Source: Branchiostoma floridae
Taxonomy: Eukaryota > Chordata > Leptocardii > Amphioxiformes > Branchiostomatidae
Reading direction: 5' to 3'
DNA: 64,000 nucleotides
Assembly (NCBI RefSeq): GCF_000003815.2
Contig: NC_049989.1
Span: 16,543,702 to 16,607,701 of the forward strand
The position numbers were made by a program, and so were the translations under genes. The notes beneath the pieces were generated by a model. That model was not told the DNA's origin. It searched no databases and worked only from the letters and a program-made list of their open reading frames with translations. Shown here piece by piece: positions 1 through 11,243 of the stretch (its first letter is position 1; every line of letters starts with the position of its first letter).

Positions 1-426
1 CGGTACAAAACTGTTTTTTCTCATTGGACTGGTCCAGAAAAAACGGACTTAAAAAAATCGGTGTACCAGATCTTGGACCTATATTGGCACAAGAACAGAT
101 TATATGAACAGGCATTCACATGTTTTGGGGCTTACCGGTCGGGGAAAATAACAAGTAGGGTAGAGTCTATACATGTAGTCATCTCTACCAAGTTTTACAG
201 TCAATCGTACGAACTTCGGAAGGCAGTTAGCTTTGTAGGAATTTAAAATGCCAGTGGGAGTGAAATATTTCACAAAACAGAAAAGAACTTTGTAACGAAA
301 TGAACCATTGATTTGAGTATTGTCCATTCACAAGTTTTCACATACTGAGTCAGGTTCAGGTTCGGACCTGGACCTGATCCTCTGGACCTGGACCTGAAAT
401 TTCTGTACTGGTACCCACCCTTAGTC
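1..426 (-). repeat. TIR element, 'GGTACCGGTA' family (truncated by window edge)
   Basis: This is a reverse-orientation copy of the element found twice at 29647-30508. It shares the repeated AGGTCC/GGACCT motifs near 350-400, the end GGTACCCACCC at about 410-421, and the internal block around 110-330. It lies in the plastin intron upstream of the first visible exon. No coding capacity is seen, and the small ORFs in it are not conserved between copies. Confidence 0.75.
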
Positions 427-516
427 CTAGCCATTTCCAGCATTTGTGTTTTATTTCCTCGATTATCTTTGGGATGCCCAGTTCTAATACACTGTATCTT
501 TCTCTTGGCGACCTAG

Positions 517-3281
517 GACTGGAGGAGACACGTGAAGAGAAGACATTCCGTAACTGGATGAACAGTTTAGGGGTCAGCCCATATGTCAATCATCTCTACA
601 GTGACTTGATGGACGGTCTCATCCTGCTCCAGACATACGACAAGGTATTAGCTTCGTCTCCACTCAGTCTGTATTGTGTGAGACAGAAGAAGGTGTGTGA
701 AACAGAAGCTGATTTACTTAGATTTCCCACAAGTTATTATCAAAAATCGATGCTGATACACCCTTCAAAATGACACGGTCATCTTCGGCAATATTTCGGT
801 TGTGTGCGGACCAGATTTGGGGTGGTCGCGATCACAGAAGACAAGACAGTGGTCGATTTGGCCACGTTGCTTAATGCTTGTGTCTATGGGGGAAAAATCG
901 GGACCAGCCAAAAGCAGTCGTTATAAGCCGATGGTCGTTTTACGGACGTGTTCGCTTATACAGTGTACATTAGTTTCACGGTATATAGAAGAGCAGGGGT
1001 GTAACTGCAATTTTCCTTGGACCTTTTCAAAACATTCTCCAAGAATGTCCTTCAGTTCAGGCATTTATGCAGAAATGTCTAAGGTCTGTTTCCAATATGT
1101 CTGTTTCCATCAGTTCAACACATCTGCTAATAATGAGGTGTGGTCACAGCATAGATAAAAATAAATAAATTTGACTCCAATCGCACGCAACTTTTTCCCC
1201 CCTGTAGGTAAAGCCAGGAGTTGTTGACTGGGGCAGGGTCTACAAGAAGTTCAAAGCTGGAGGAAACATGAAGAAGATAGAAAACTGTAACTATGCTGTT
1301 GAGCTGGGCAAGGACATGAAGTTCTCTCTGGTTGGTGTCGGTGGCAAGGACATCTTTGATCGCAATAAGACTTTGACACTGGGTATGTCTATATGAATAT
1401 TACATGTCAAGTATTCAGATGTTGTTCTGACATTGTTATGAAAATGTGTGAATCAAAAAATCATTGTATCAATCAAAAATGCACAAAGCACCATGTAAAA
1501 CATGCAAATCTTATGGTATGGAAAATGCAGATTTCAGAACATATTTTCCTAGCTATAATATTTTTTGCTTATTCTGCCCCAAAGATTCTTGAAACCTTAA
1601 ATTACTATATTTTCCTGTTGATAATGCTATGATCTTGAATGGCTTGCTTTGTTATCATGCCATCATTACATGACATGTGATCCAGGCAAGGTTCTGCCAT
1701 TTTGCATTAAAAGATGGTGTTTTCCACAAGATCAGTATGTTTTTTCACAGTGTTATTTGTGTTTTACACATGATTACAAACTAAAATATCTTTATAAATA
1801 TATCTTTAAATATCTTCCATTTTGTGTAGATATTAAATTACTAGTTTGACGGTAATGTTTTGACTTGAGAACATACTGCACGTATTGAAGGTCACATCTT
1901 CATATATTTAACCTTACATATGGATGTGTGCAGCTCTAGTTGTATGTCACATCACCCCTGGACCTTGAATGGTCATTAAGCCTTTTGACTATTATGTCTG
2001 TTTCAGCGTTGGTTTGGCAGGTGATGCGTGCCTACACCCTGGCCCTGCTGCAGAACCTTAAGGGGTAGGAGGGACCAAGTGAAGACGAAGAGATTGTTGA
2101 CTGTGTTAACACCACTGTAAGTAATTTCTTGTTTGTTTGTCTGTCTGTCTGTCTGTTATTGTTATAATTATTATTGGGTGGGCCAACTACTCTCTCTTGG
2201 CAGCCAGGGGTTAAAAAGGCGGGGGTAAATCACAGGATCTTGATCATGCTGCCATTTGACACCACTCAGGTGACCTGTCTGTCTGTCTGTCTGCTTGCTT
2301 GCTTGCATTTTTGTTTGTTTGTGTTTCTGGATAGATAGGTGACAGCATAACTTAAAAACCCGTGGATGGATTTTGATGATGTTGGGTATGTGGGTAGGGA
2401 TTCGGAAGATGAAGGTTGAGGTTGAGTATGGGCCTACTGGCAGCTGACCTGGGTATTGCAATAAAACTTCTGGGTTTTGTATCTTTTGTTCTGGACTTGC
2501 TAGAGCCAGTCATTATGATTTATTATCCAAAAGAAAAGCAAGGAGGTCTGCTGCTTGTAATAAATTTTGACTTTATTACTGTAACAATAGGTTTGATTTT
2601 CATGAACAGTTTTTACATTACTTGTTTTATCTGCAATGGTGACTTGTATCCTTTATTGTGCTACAGAATAAGCCAGTTCTCTTTTACTATTTTAACTGTA
2701 ATATCCAACACAAAAATTGGACACAAATTTTCGACTGAACAGCACCAATCTTTGTCAAGGAATGAACAATCCACTGCTGTCATGACGTCACTTTATGCAG
2801 ATAGAACACGTGACTCAGTAAGGAGTGGACCATACGTTGCAGGAAGTCAATAGCGCCCACCCTCTCTGTTCAGGGATGGTTGTAAAGCTCTGATGTAGAT
2901 GGATATTGCAGTTAAATTACTTCAATAATGACTTCTACCAACAGAGATGAAAGTTCAAGTTAAGTCCTTTTTACATTTGTGTAGCTACAAGAGGCTGGGA
3001 AGGAGACGTCTCTCAGCAGCTTCCAGGACCCTGAGATCATCAGCAGCAGGGTGGTGCTGGACCTTATCGACGCCATCAAGCCGGGTTCTATCAACTACAC
3101 CAACGTGCGCGACGGCACCAACCCCGACGAGAGGTTGTCCAACGCCAAGTACGCCATCTCCATGGCCAGAAAGATCGGTGCACGTGTGTACGCCCTGCCG
3201 GAAGACCTGGTGGAAGTCAAGCCAAAGATGGTGCTAACAGTGTTCGCATGTCTCATGGGGAGGGGGCTGAAGAAGGTTTAG
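517..3281 (+). CDS. PLS: Plastin (fimbrin), C-terminal four exons, partial at 5' end
   Basis: Actin-bundling protein of the plastin/fimbrin family, which cross-links F-actin in the cytoplasm through tandem calponin-homology (CH) domains. Only the last CH domains are in the window; the EF hands and first CH domains lie upstream. Exons are 517-644, 1208-1382, 2007-2116 and 2985-3281, all with AG/GT borders and compatible phases. Diagnostic peptides are [10 protein letters not shown] (exon 1), [11 protein letters not shown] (exon 2), [12 protein letters not shown] (exon 3) and [20 protein letters not shown] ending in [12 protein letters not shown] (exon 4). Exon 3 has an in-frame TAG at 2066-2068, and its normally conserved Trp (VNWVN in vertebrate plastins) is Cys (VDCVN). 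The locus is therefore mutated, mis-sequenced, or a null allele. The other exons are intact and highly conserved. Exact paralogue (PLS1, LCP1 or PLS3) is not resolved; chordate outgroups should have one pro-orthologue. Confidence 0.93.
2172..2275 (-). mobile_element. SINE-1 3' fragment
   Basis: The GGGTGGGCC...CTACTC...GCAGCCAGGGG block and the ACCACTCAGGTGACCT block match the tail side of the longer SINE-1 copies at 9950, 12420 and 19075. A short TTATTATT tail lies on the left, so the element is on the minus strand. It lies in the intron between plastin exons 3 and 4, next to (CTGT)n and (TTTG)n microsatellites at 2130-2155 and 2275-2325. Confidence 0.7.
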
Positions 3282-3445
3282 AATGGAAACACTCTGGAGG
3301 TGTTAACAGTGTTCGCTTGTCTCATGGGGAGGGGGCTGAAGAAGGTTTAGAATGGAAACACTCTGGAGGTGTTAAGTGTTCGCTTGTCTCATGGGGAGGG
3401 GGCTGAAGAAGGTTTAAAATGGAAACACTCTGGAGGTGTTAACAG
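3231..3445 (+). repeat. 69-bp tandem triplication of the plastin 3' coding end and 3'UTR
   Basis: Three head-to-tail copies lie at 3231-3299, 3300-3368 and 3369-3435, followed by the first 10 bases of a fourth. The unit starts in the codons for the plastin C-terminus ([16 protein letters not shown]), includes the stop codon and continues about 18 bases into the 3'UTR. Copies 2 and 3 lie after the functional stop and are untranslated. Copies differ by only a few bases (TAG to TAA in copy 3, one 2-base deletion), so the expansion is recent. Confidence 0.92.
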
Positions 3446-4933
3446 GTCAGTTGTCTTTTTCAAACATGCATCCTCAGTCTGGATGTACAGAAGTGGACTA
3501 AAGTGAACTTTGTTCTAATTCATGTGCATTTGCTCTGCCCTGATATATATGTTTTTGTACTAGACTCTGGCTGGCTTACACACGTTTTAGACTTCTCAAG
3601 TTGACATGGCCAGAGTCAACTTAGGAGCACTCTGTTCACACATGGCCACCAAATGATTTGTGACAGCGGCAATTTTGACTCTGTTGTTCCTCGCTGACTC
3701 TAGTTGGTTTGATGACACGCTGAGTTTCTGTAGTAGTCAATGATCTATCAATGCCTTAATATCCATGTCTCAGCTGACCAACTTGCACAACATGTTTACC
3801 GAAAGTAACAAAACGATGAAATTGGCCCTTGAGTGACATGAGCTGGCCTCTCTGATTGGTGCATTGAGGAGTCGACTCCTTGGATTTACACACTCAATAA
3901 TTACTGTAATTCCTGATTTTTTTCAATGTACTTTTATGTTCACGGTTTTCACGGTGACCACTGTAACGTGAACTTATTACTGATAACAAATGATTTGTTT
4001 TGGTGACGATAACAAATAATTTGTGCACCGTGAACATTTAAGTGAGCGACTGGGGTCACTTTTCAAAGTCACCCAAGTCGACTCCAGAGAAAGGGTATTA
4101 GAGTACCCTAAAGTTCTGCATATATAGTCCCTTAGTCCTGTCATTTTACGACGTGTGTGTACACCCAGCCGAAGTCATGAATCTGATATCCGGGGTGATT
4201 ATAATAGAGGTTTGATTTGCATAAAGGCTTCCACTCAATGGTACTAGATATGAACTTTGAAAATGAAAAGTCAAATGTCCCTTTGAATACTAGAATAATT
4301 TAATGCCTTTGTAGGGGAATGTCTTGTTGATTACCTGAACGTTTTTAGAGTGCACAGTCTACTGTTTTACAGCCATGTATATTTTAATGTCAGGAACATG
4401 TAGGTAAAGTTATTTAGTGGTAGGTAGTAGTCTAGTAAGAGTCTTTCCAAATCTTCCTGGGTCAAGTTTAGTTTCCTTTTAATGGCACATAAATGGTTTA
4501 TAAATTCTCATATATTAAAGTGTTGATCATTAACTTGATGTACTTCTTAATGTACTGTATTGTATGGTAACCATAATTGTTTTGAAAGTAACAATAGATA
4601 ACACTACAAATGCTATCTCTACAGAGAAAGTGAAATGTACCTTTATATACACATTCCAGCTTTGTAGGTTGGAGGTGAAGTGAAAGTGCCTTGAAGTTCC
4701 CTCTTCATGCAGATTCTGCTTACGAGTCATTCTTGCATCATACAGTTTTCAGTAGAGCGAGTACTGCCATTTATAGCATAATGAAATTGAATGTGTGGTT
4801 TTACAGTATCAGTTTCATCTGTATGTGTTTAATGAAATGACCTACAGCATAAAATGTATGGTTATGGTTTAATGTTTTTAATGCGTCTTGAGCATGACTG
4901 TCTCTAGCATTGAATTTTTCTTTGTCCCAATCA
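3446..4933. other. Plastin 3' flank / intergenic
   Basis: This is probably plastin 3'UTR followed by intergenic DNA; no ORF looks real. It contains a diverged copy of the CGCG-rich MITE at about 3902-4044, with the TACTGTAAT end and an inverted TTCACGG/CCGTGAA pair. Nothing else is recognised. Confidence 0.4.
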
Positions 4934-5104
4934 TACTGTAAATGCATTTAATTTCGTGATGGTTTTAAGATCGCTGTAGCACCATGCACTGTAGTCCCTT
5001 ACTGCTATGGAAAAATGTATGCAGCGGTTTTAAGTACGCAGTGAAGCGGCCACTGAGTAAACAGCGAACGTTAAACCACCGCAAAAGTTTCTGTATTTGC
5101 AGTA
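4934..5104. mobile_element. MITE, TACTGTAAAT family
   Basis: The left end TACTGTAAATGCATTTAA and the right end TTTCTGTATTTGCAGTA form imperfect terminal inverted repeats. The interior has the facing TTTTAAG.../...GTTAAACCACCGC blocks. Related copies lie at 3902-4044 (diverged), 17407-17500 (half) and 58869-59088 (best preserved). It is non-coding. Confidence 0.75.
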
Positions 5105-5621
5105 CTCATTGTTATGAGCCCATGTTTTTTGTTTTAATTTTCTATGTTGAATGGGCATTTCATTAAGTTACATAGATCCATTTTCATCATTGTCAGGTGT
5201 TTTGGCAGGTGAAACTTTTACAAGTTTCTGTCAAAACGGAGTGACGAGTACTAGAGACAGCCCTGGTCTAGAGTATACATCATTAGGTAGTTTAGGTATT
5301 GACAAAAATGCCTGCCTTTGAAAACAGATATATATAGAGATGCATCAACTGTAACAAAAATTAACTGTATCATGCATTTAGATGCTAATTGCCATAACTG
5401 TGCGCCAATATAATGTATAAGATTCCACAATCTGGTTCATAAAACATTCTGTAACGTTACCTTACCGTTGCATTCAAAAAACATTCCTAACATACATCAC
5501 TTTCATGAATTGCTTGCATATGGAATCAGGCCATCTTACGAGTATATACTGTGAGTAACAAATATTCATTATTGTGATTGCTTAGAAGTGTTTTTTTATT
5601 ACTTTTGAATAAGAAATAGTC
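5105..5621. other. Intergenic, AT-rich
   Basis: No gene, RNA or repeat is recognised between the MITE and the 3' end of the LINE. Confidence 0.4.
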
Positions 5622-5984
5622 TGTTTGTTTGTTTGTTTTGTTTATTTCGATCTCCAATTAGAGTTACAATTATTATCATAACTCTATTCTTCCTGGAGTC
5701 GTCCATCAACATTACAAATTAAAACCATCAAGTAACATAAAGTCAACAAAAGTACATGTATACTGTATGACATAAGAAAAACTGAAGTGAACTGATTACA
5801 AAAATGTAACATAAACACAGTAAACAGAAATAATGAGGAGGGGTCAGAGGTCAAAGGCTATAACATAAGTAACAAAACATCAATCGTTGAAACCATAAAT
5901 AAAATAACCAAATGGGTGTAATTAACAAAGAAAATATCCACAACACAAGTCAATTATCTACATCATATCAACATACAAATTCAT

Positions 5985-8900
5985 CTACCACCAATCCTGC
6001 AAGGGTTTGTTTGTGTTGATTTTTGTCCGGATCCAATTGACAATGTGTGTTTTGAAAATGGAAGGTGAGGTTGCTTTCATTTGCGGTGGGAAAGTGTTAT
6101 ATGACTTGGTGCATCTATACAAGAAGGTCCTTGTCAAGGCCGCAGTTCTTGGCTTAGGTAATCTAAAACCACCACTTGTCGCAAGACGAGTGCTGTGCTC
6201 ATGTCTGCTACTAATGTTTTCTAATCTGCTATACATAGCTCTAGGTTCCTTAGATACTAATAGCTTGTTGAACATAGAAAGAGTGGCTGTGTACAATCTT
6301 TCTTTAACTGTTGGCCATTGTAGTTTACTATGCATATAATCAATGTTCTCATTATAGCGCGCATTAAGAATTAGTCTAGCTGCCCTATTTTGCAGAATCT
6401 GTAGCTTGTTCAAGGAGGTCTGAGGGCAGGCAGATAACAAGCAAGCACAATAATCCAGATGGGATAACACTAGTGCCTGCGTCACCATCTTTAGCGGTCC
6501 ATCCACAATCAGATGTCTAGATCTCTTAAGCATTGCTAGTGAACCAGTCATCCTATTCAGGACTTTGTCTGCTTGCTGTGTCCATGTTAAGTACTGATCT
6601 ATAATGAAACCAAGTAGTTTTGCTTGAAATACTTGTTCAATCCTTTTGCCATTCAAAGAAAGCTGTAACTCTGGGTTGCTCCTTAATCTGTGGCGACTTC
6701 CCATCAAAATCGATTTTGTTTTCTCCACATTTAATACTAGTTTGTTTGCTTGTACCCAGTCCCATATATGGTTAAGTTCGGCCTGAAGTGTGTTTTGTAT
6801 CATAGAGACATTTGGGCCAGAAGCGGAAGGAGTGGAATCATCAGCATACAACTCTATGTTACAGTGAGTTATAGCAGTGGGTAAATCATTGGTATATATA
6901 CAAAAAAGTAATGGCCCCAAGCAACTCCCCTGTGGAACACCACTTAAGCATTTCCTGTGTGATGAGACTCCACCGTTAACACTGACAGCCTGTGTTCTAT
7001 CTGTCAGATAGCTGTTGACCCAGTTGACGGCCGATTCGACAAACCCGTAGCTCTTTAGTTTGGCTAACAACACCTTGTGGTTTACCACGTCAAAGGCGGC
7101 GCTGAAATCCAAGAGCACTGCACCTACAAGATTGCCTTTGTCTACTTCCTCTCGCCATCTGTCTGTCATTTGCACAAGAGCACTAGCAGTGGAGTGATGC
7201 ATTTTGTATGCATGCTGGCGATCGGACAGAATGTTATTAGAGACTAAGTATGACTGGATTTGGTCTTTACATATTTTCTCCATTAATTTACTTATTGCTG
7301 GTAGGAGACTGATGGGACGGCTATTTGGACCATTTAAGGGAAGGGCTTTGTTTTTTATTAGCGGAAGTACCTTAGCACTTTTCCACTGTGTGGGGAAAAT
7401 CTCCTGTTCAATAGAACTGTTGAATATGTGGCACAAAGGGGTAGCTATGTGGTCGGCAGATATGTGTAGTAATGTATTGTCGATATTGTCAAAACCTGTT
7501 GAATAACACTGGGGAAGATATATTAAAAGCTCATGGACATAGTGCACAGTTACTCTTTGAAAAGAGAAGGAGCATTCGTTGGATTTCATAATGTACTTGT
7601 CAATTGGTGCAGTTACTCTTGTAATATCTGGCTCATCTCCCTGAGTAAGCCGCAACACTTTGTTTACAAAATACTCATTAAAGTGATCGGCAATGTCCTT
7701 AGGCTTAGTCAAAATTTTACCATTTGTCTCAATAAATTTAGGTGTATCACATGTGCTTCTGCCTAGTATTCCATTTATCACCCTCCATAGTTTCTTGGTG
7801 TCACCATTACAACTATGTGTGTCAAGTAATTCTCTGTAATGTGCTTTCTTTTTCTTTCTGTTTTCCCTCACAACAACATTTCTCAGTCTCTTGTACACCA
7901 TGTAATCGGATGAAAGACCTGATGCCAGTGCTTCCTTTTTTGCATCATCCCTTAGTGTCATCAGTTCTCGGAGGTCACCGTCGACCCACTGGGCTGGCGA
8001 TGACCTCACGGTGGACTTCCGAACAGGGGCGTGCTCATCCACAACTTGTGTGAACAAAGTCATGAAGCAATGTAGTGCATCGTTTACATCCTGCTCATTA
8101 CTTACAAGGTGCCATGGGACTTCTGAAATGTCTTGTAGGAATTTTAGTTGATTGAACTTTTTGTATGATCGTTTGTGAGTGATGGTCGGCTGTCCTTTAG
8201 GAGGTTTTGTCTTCCTAGTTATATACACCAGGTTGTGATCAGTGCACCCTAATGGACTAGATTTAGCACATGTGAATAAGTCTGGTCTGTTTGTGAATAG
8301 CAGATCTATACAAGATGATGTTTCAGTGCCATTAACGTTTGTGCAAATTCTAGTTGGATCTTTCACCATTTGTGTTAAGTTGAGTGAAGACAGTTCTAAG
8401 TTAAGTCTTTGTTTCATTGTACATGTATCACTTGACCAATCGATATTAAAGTCCCCTAAAATCATGACTTCCTTGTCCCCGTTAGATACTGTTTTCTATG
8501 ATTGCACANNNNNNNNNNNNNNNNNNNNNNNNNNNNNNNNNNNNNNNNNNNNNNNNNNNNNNNNNNNNNNNNNNNNNNNNNNNNNNNNNNNNNNNNNNNN
8601 NNNNNNNNTCTGATATTGCCAGACATGGAAATTGTTATCATGTAGTAACTGAGATATCTCCTGTGTTTTATTACGCAGACTGTTTATATTCACGTGTCCC
8701 ACATGTAGCCCTTTACACGGTAAGGTGACATTAGGACCTGGATTGGTCTGTATGTCGCCTGACATTAACAGGGTGAGTACGGCTAACAGTAAACTCGGGT
8801 CTGAGGTACCTCCAGTACTGTGTTTTCTTGACTGCGTCACCAGTTGGATGCTGCTGACTGCGAGAGATCCACCCATACCCAGAGACACGGGACGATCAGG

Positions 8901-9032
8901 TGCAATCTGCCATGATGTCAGTGGATCCACAGGAAACTGAGGTGGTAGCACTCGGCTGACGTTTGGGAGTAGGGCTGAAGTAATAGTGGCTCCAAGCAAC
9001 ACGAGGCGAGGCAATGCACTTAACATAGACAT
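5985..9032 (-). CDS. LINE ORF2: 2A-like leader, AP endonuclease, reverse transcriptase
   Basis: Polyprotein that nicks the target (endonuclease) and copies element RNA (RT). From 9032 the ORF reads a hydrophobic leader, then GDIQTNPGP (8733-8759), a 2A-type ribosome-skipping motif with Gln where Glu is usual. The endonuclease start (HVGHVNINSLRNK) follows, then the gap at 8509-8608. Beyond the gap, in the same register, an in-frame TAG lies just after the Ns. The ORF then continues with the endonuclease GDFN motif and the TDHN catalytic His motif. RT motifs follow: DFSAAFDVVNH (A), SGVPQGSCLGPLLF (B) and ELYADDS (C, catalytic YADD). The 826 codons from 8465 to the stop at 5985 are uninterrupted, so this is a young copy. 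The gap is exactly 100 Ns, a conventional unknown-size gap, so frame across it cannot be checked. Confidence 0.88.
8509..8608. other. Assembly gap (100 N)
   Basis: Exactly 100 Ns inside the LINE endonuclease domain. The round number suggests a placeholder of unknown size, and ORFs crossing it are artefacts. Confidence 0.95.
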
Positions 9033-9949
9033 GGTTTCTATGGACTCCAGGCTACCTAATCTATAACAATCAAGATTAGTGCTAAAATCTTTATTTCAAG
9101 GTTAGAAAATGATCACAGGGGTTGATAGTACCTTTTAACGTGTTTACAGAAACTAGTACTATCTAATGATGGATGCGTGACGTTGCACAATCAGTTACGT
9201 GTCATCAGAGTACAGTAATGATAATGTGCCTAAATATACAGATTGGTGAACAGACAATGTGCACTAAGTACAATCATACAATAATACAAGCATTGGAACA
9301 CAGTGTTGGAACCTCCAAGTGAGCTCTTCCTGTACGGCTCTGTACGTTTTGCCACCGGTGATGCCCCAGGGTGTTCTATGCTGCCCTCCCCAGTGCGCAC
9401 GAACGGGCACAATTTGGCAAGGTAATAGACAAACAATTTATAATTTTGTGAACTCCCAGTAATTGGGTAGCGTCTATAATCAGTATGCAGTCAACTCAAG
9501 CTGAGTTGTACGCTCTAACGTTAAGAAACAAGAAAAATTTGGGGGCCTTACTCGCCAGTGGACAAGGAGGCGTCCATCTTGAATCCTGACCTCTGACCTG
9601 TCTGTAAGAAAAGTTTTTAAAGAGAGATGTGTGATCAATCATTAGATGAATATTCTATGAGAAATGTTGCATTTGAAGACTATTCTTTAATTTTAAAAAT
9701 TCTATCTATGCTGCAAGTCTCCATAGTCTGCCAATAAACTGCTGGTAATTTAGTACTGCTTGCTTGTGCCTGCTGTTTGTTTGAACCTTTATTTATTCTT
9801 GAAGGCTCAATAGGCCTGCAGGCCGCTTTTCATTGAGATCATGAGGCAAGGGTCAAGTATATAACAGAGATACAGTTACATCGTTTAAAGTCCTTATAAG
9901 TCTATATACTCAATATATACATATTAACTGTATTCACTTTATTGGATGG
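9033..9949. other. Possible LINE 5'UTR and intergenic DNA
   Basis: This follows the LINE ORF start. On the minus strand, 9560-9600 contains AAGATGGACGCCTCC, which would suit a LINE 5'UTR, but that is only suggestive. A low-complexity T-rich stretch precedes SINE-1. No gene is seen. Confidence 0.35.
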
Positions 9950-10372
9950 ATTGACTATTCTCTTTTCACTGCCAGGGTCTAAATTTCCAGGAGCTTACAA
10001 TAGGCTGTGCTAAATTTCTAGGGTTGCTATTAGATGCTAACGCTTGTGACCTCCGAATACGACAATAGGACTGTATAGGTTTTGAACCACTCTCACCGAA
10101 AAGGACCCCTATACTCTTTTCGATAAGTGTGATGGAATCTTAATGTACTCGAGGTGTGGCTGTTCTCAAACGAGACGGGACCTCCATTTAACGGCCTTAT
10201 AATCCGAGGGACGGAACTAGCCAAAGCTAGATACTCATTTCTAACCTTGAAGTCGTGTAAAGTGCCATTTCAAATGGTACATGGTCATCAAAGACTGATA
10301 AAGGATTCGAAGCCAGGACCTCCGGGTTATGGGCCGAAAACCTTGTCGCTATGCCACACGACTTAACACTTT
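9950..10372 (-). mobile_element. SINE-1, tRNA-derived, near full length
   Basis: On the minus strand, 10309-10370 reads like a tRNA. It has an A-box-like TGGCATAGCGACAAGG, a seven-base loop CCCATAA placing CAT (Met) as anticodon, and a B-box-like GGCTTCGAATCC. The body runs left through the conserved TCCCTCGGATTATAAGG and AGCTCCTGG blocks shared with the other copies. One base appears missing from the anticodon stem, so it is a decayed copy. Other copies: 2172-2275, 12420-12645, 19075-19485, 56040-56277. Confidence 0.72.
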
Positions 10373-11243
10373 GCCCCTATGATGAACTCTTCAGTATCTT
10401 TCGATGTGCGTCCCTCCCCAGTGACATATAGATTAGTTAAAGACTTACAACATAGACCTAGAAGTTGAAGCTTTCCTTGTACAACAGTTGCATAACAACG
10501 ATCATAACACATCAGTCACCCTTCTTCAAAATTTGTACTGAGAAATTAGCTATGAAGGAAAACCAAGGGAAATAAGTTAATAACCTTATTAAAAAAACTT
10601 TAAGCATACGTATGAAAGAGAAAAATACATCTATATATAACAAGTTTTAACAATCGGCAAGCCATGGCTAAAGTAAGGATCCGATCCTTACTTAACCCTC
10701 AACAAATTGAAGCTGGTAGATACACCCGAACTACTCCTAATATTTTGTGAGACGAGGGAAAGAAGCATGTAAAACTATAGATATAAGCAAGCAAGCAAGC
10801 AAACAAACAAACAAACAAACAAACAAACAAACAAATCAAATGCACACATCCAAACAAACAAGCAAATAAGAGGGTTGCACGGTGTGAACCTTCATTCGCG
10901 AGCAAAGAAACCAAACGTTCACCAAGTAATAGTTCCTTTACATCTTAATGCAAAATAACGGAGCTTCGAATTCAGCTCAGCAATAATACAGGCTAATACA
11001 GTAGAATGAAGCTTCAACATATTTCAACTTATGTGTCTGCATAACAAATATATTTCGTTGAGAACCAATTACAATTTAATTCTTCTAAGGTTCTATCATA
11101 TACATGGTTGGCATAGCAAATCCGGCGTCTTTTAAAGGCAGTACTCAAGTTCCATACTTACTTCTAAACTTTATAAAGATATCAAAACGTTAATCTTCTA
11201 ATCGCATCGAGTTGTAGATTTTCTAGTCGTGTCAAGTTGCACT
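10373..11243. other. Intergenic with (CAAG/CAAA)n microsatellite
   Basis: A microsatellite of CAAG then CAAA units occupies 10787-10836, with a degenerate continuation to 10870. The rest is AT-rich with no supported gene. Confidence 0.6.

Larger units (their letters stand above)
5622..9032 (-). mobile_element. CR1/L2-like non-LTR retrotransposon (LINE), interrupted by an assembly gap
   Basis: A minus-strand LINE. The 3' end at 5622-5650 reads, on the element strand, as a short UTR ending in AATAAACAAA plus a (CAAA)n tail, as in CR1/L2 elements. The body is one long ORF for endonuclease and reverse transcriptase (described separately). The 5' side extends at least to 9032; sequence up to about 9600 may be 5'UTR but I cannot fix the end. 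The clade is inferred from motif style and the tail, not from a tree. Confidence 0.85.

Noticed and set aside
6007-8053. Plus-strand ORFs inside the LINE
   Set aside because: Shadows of the minus-strand RT frame.
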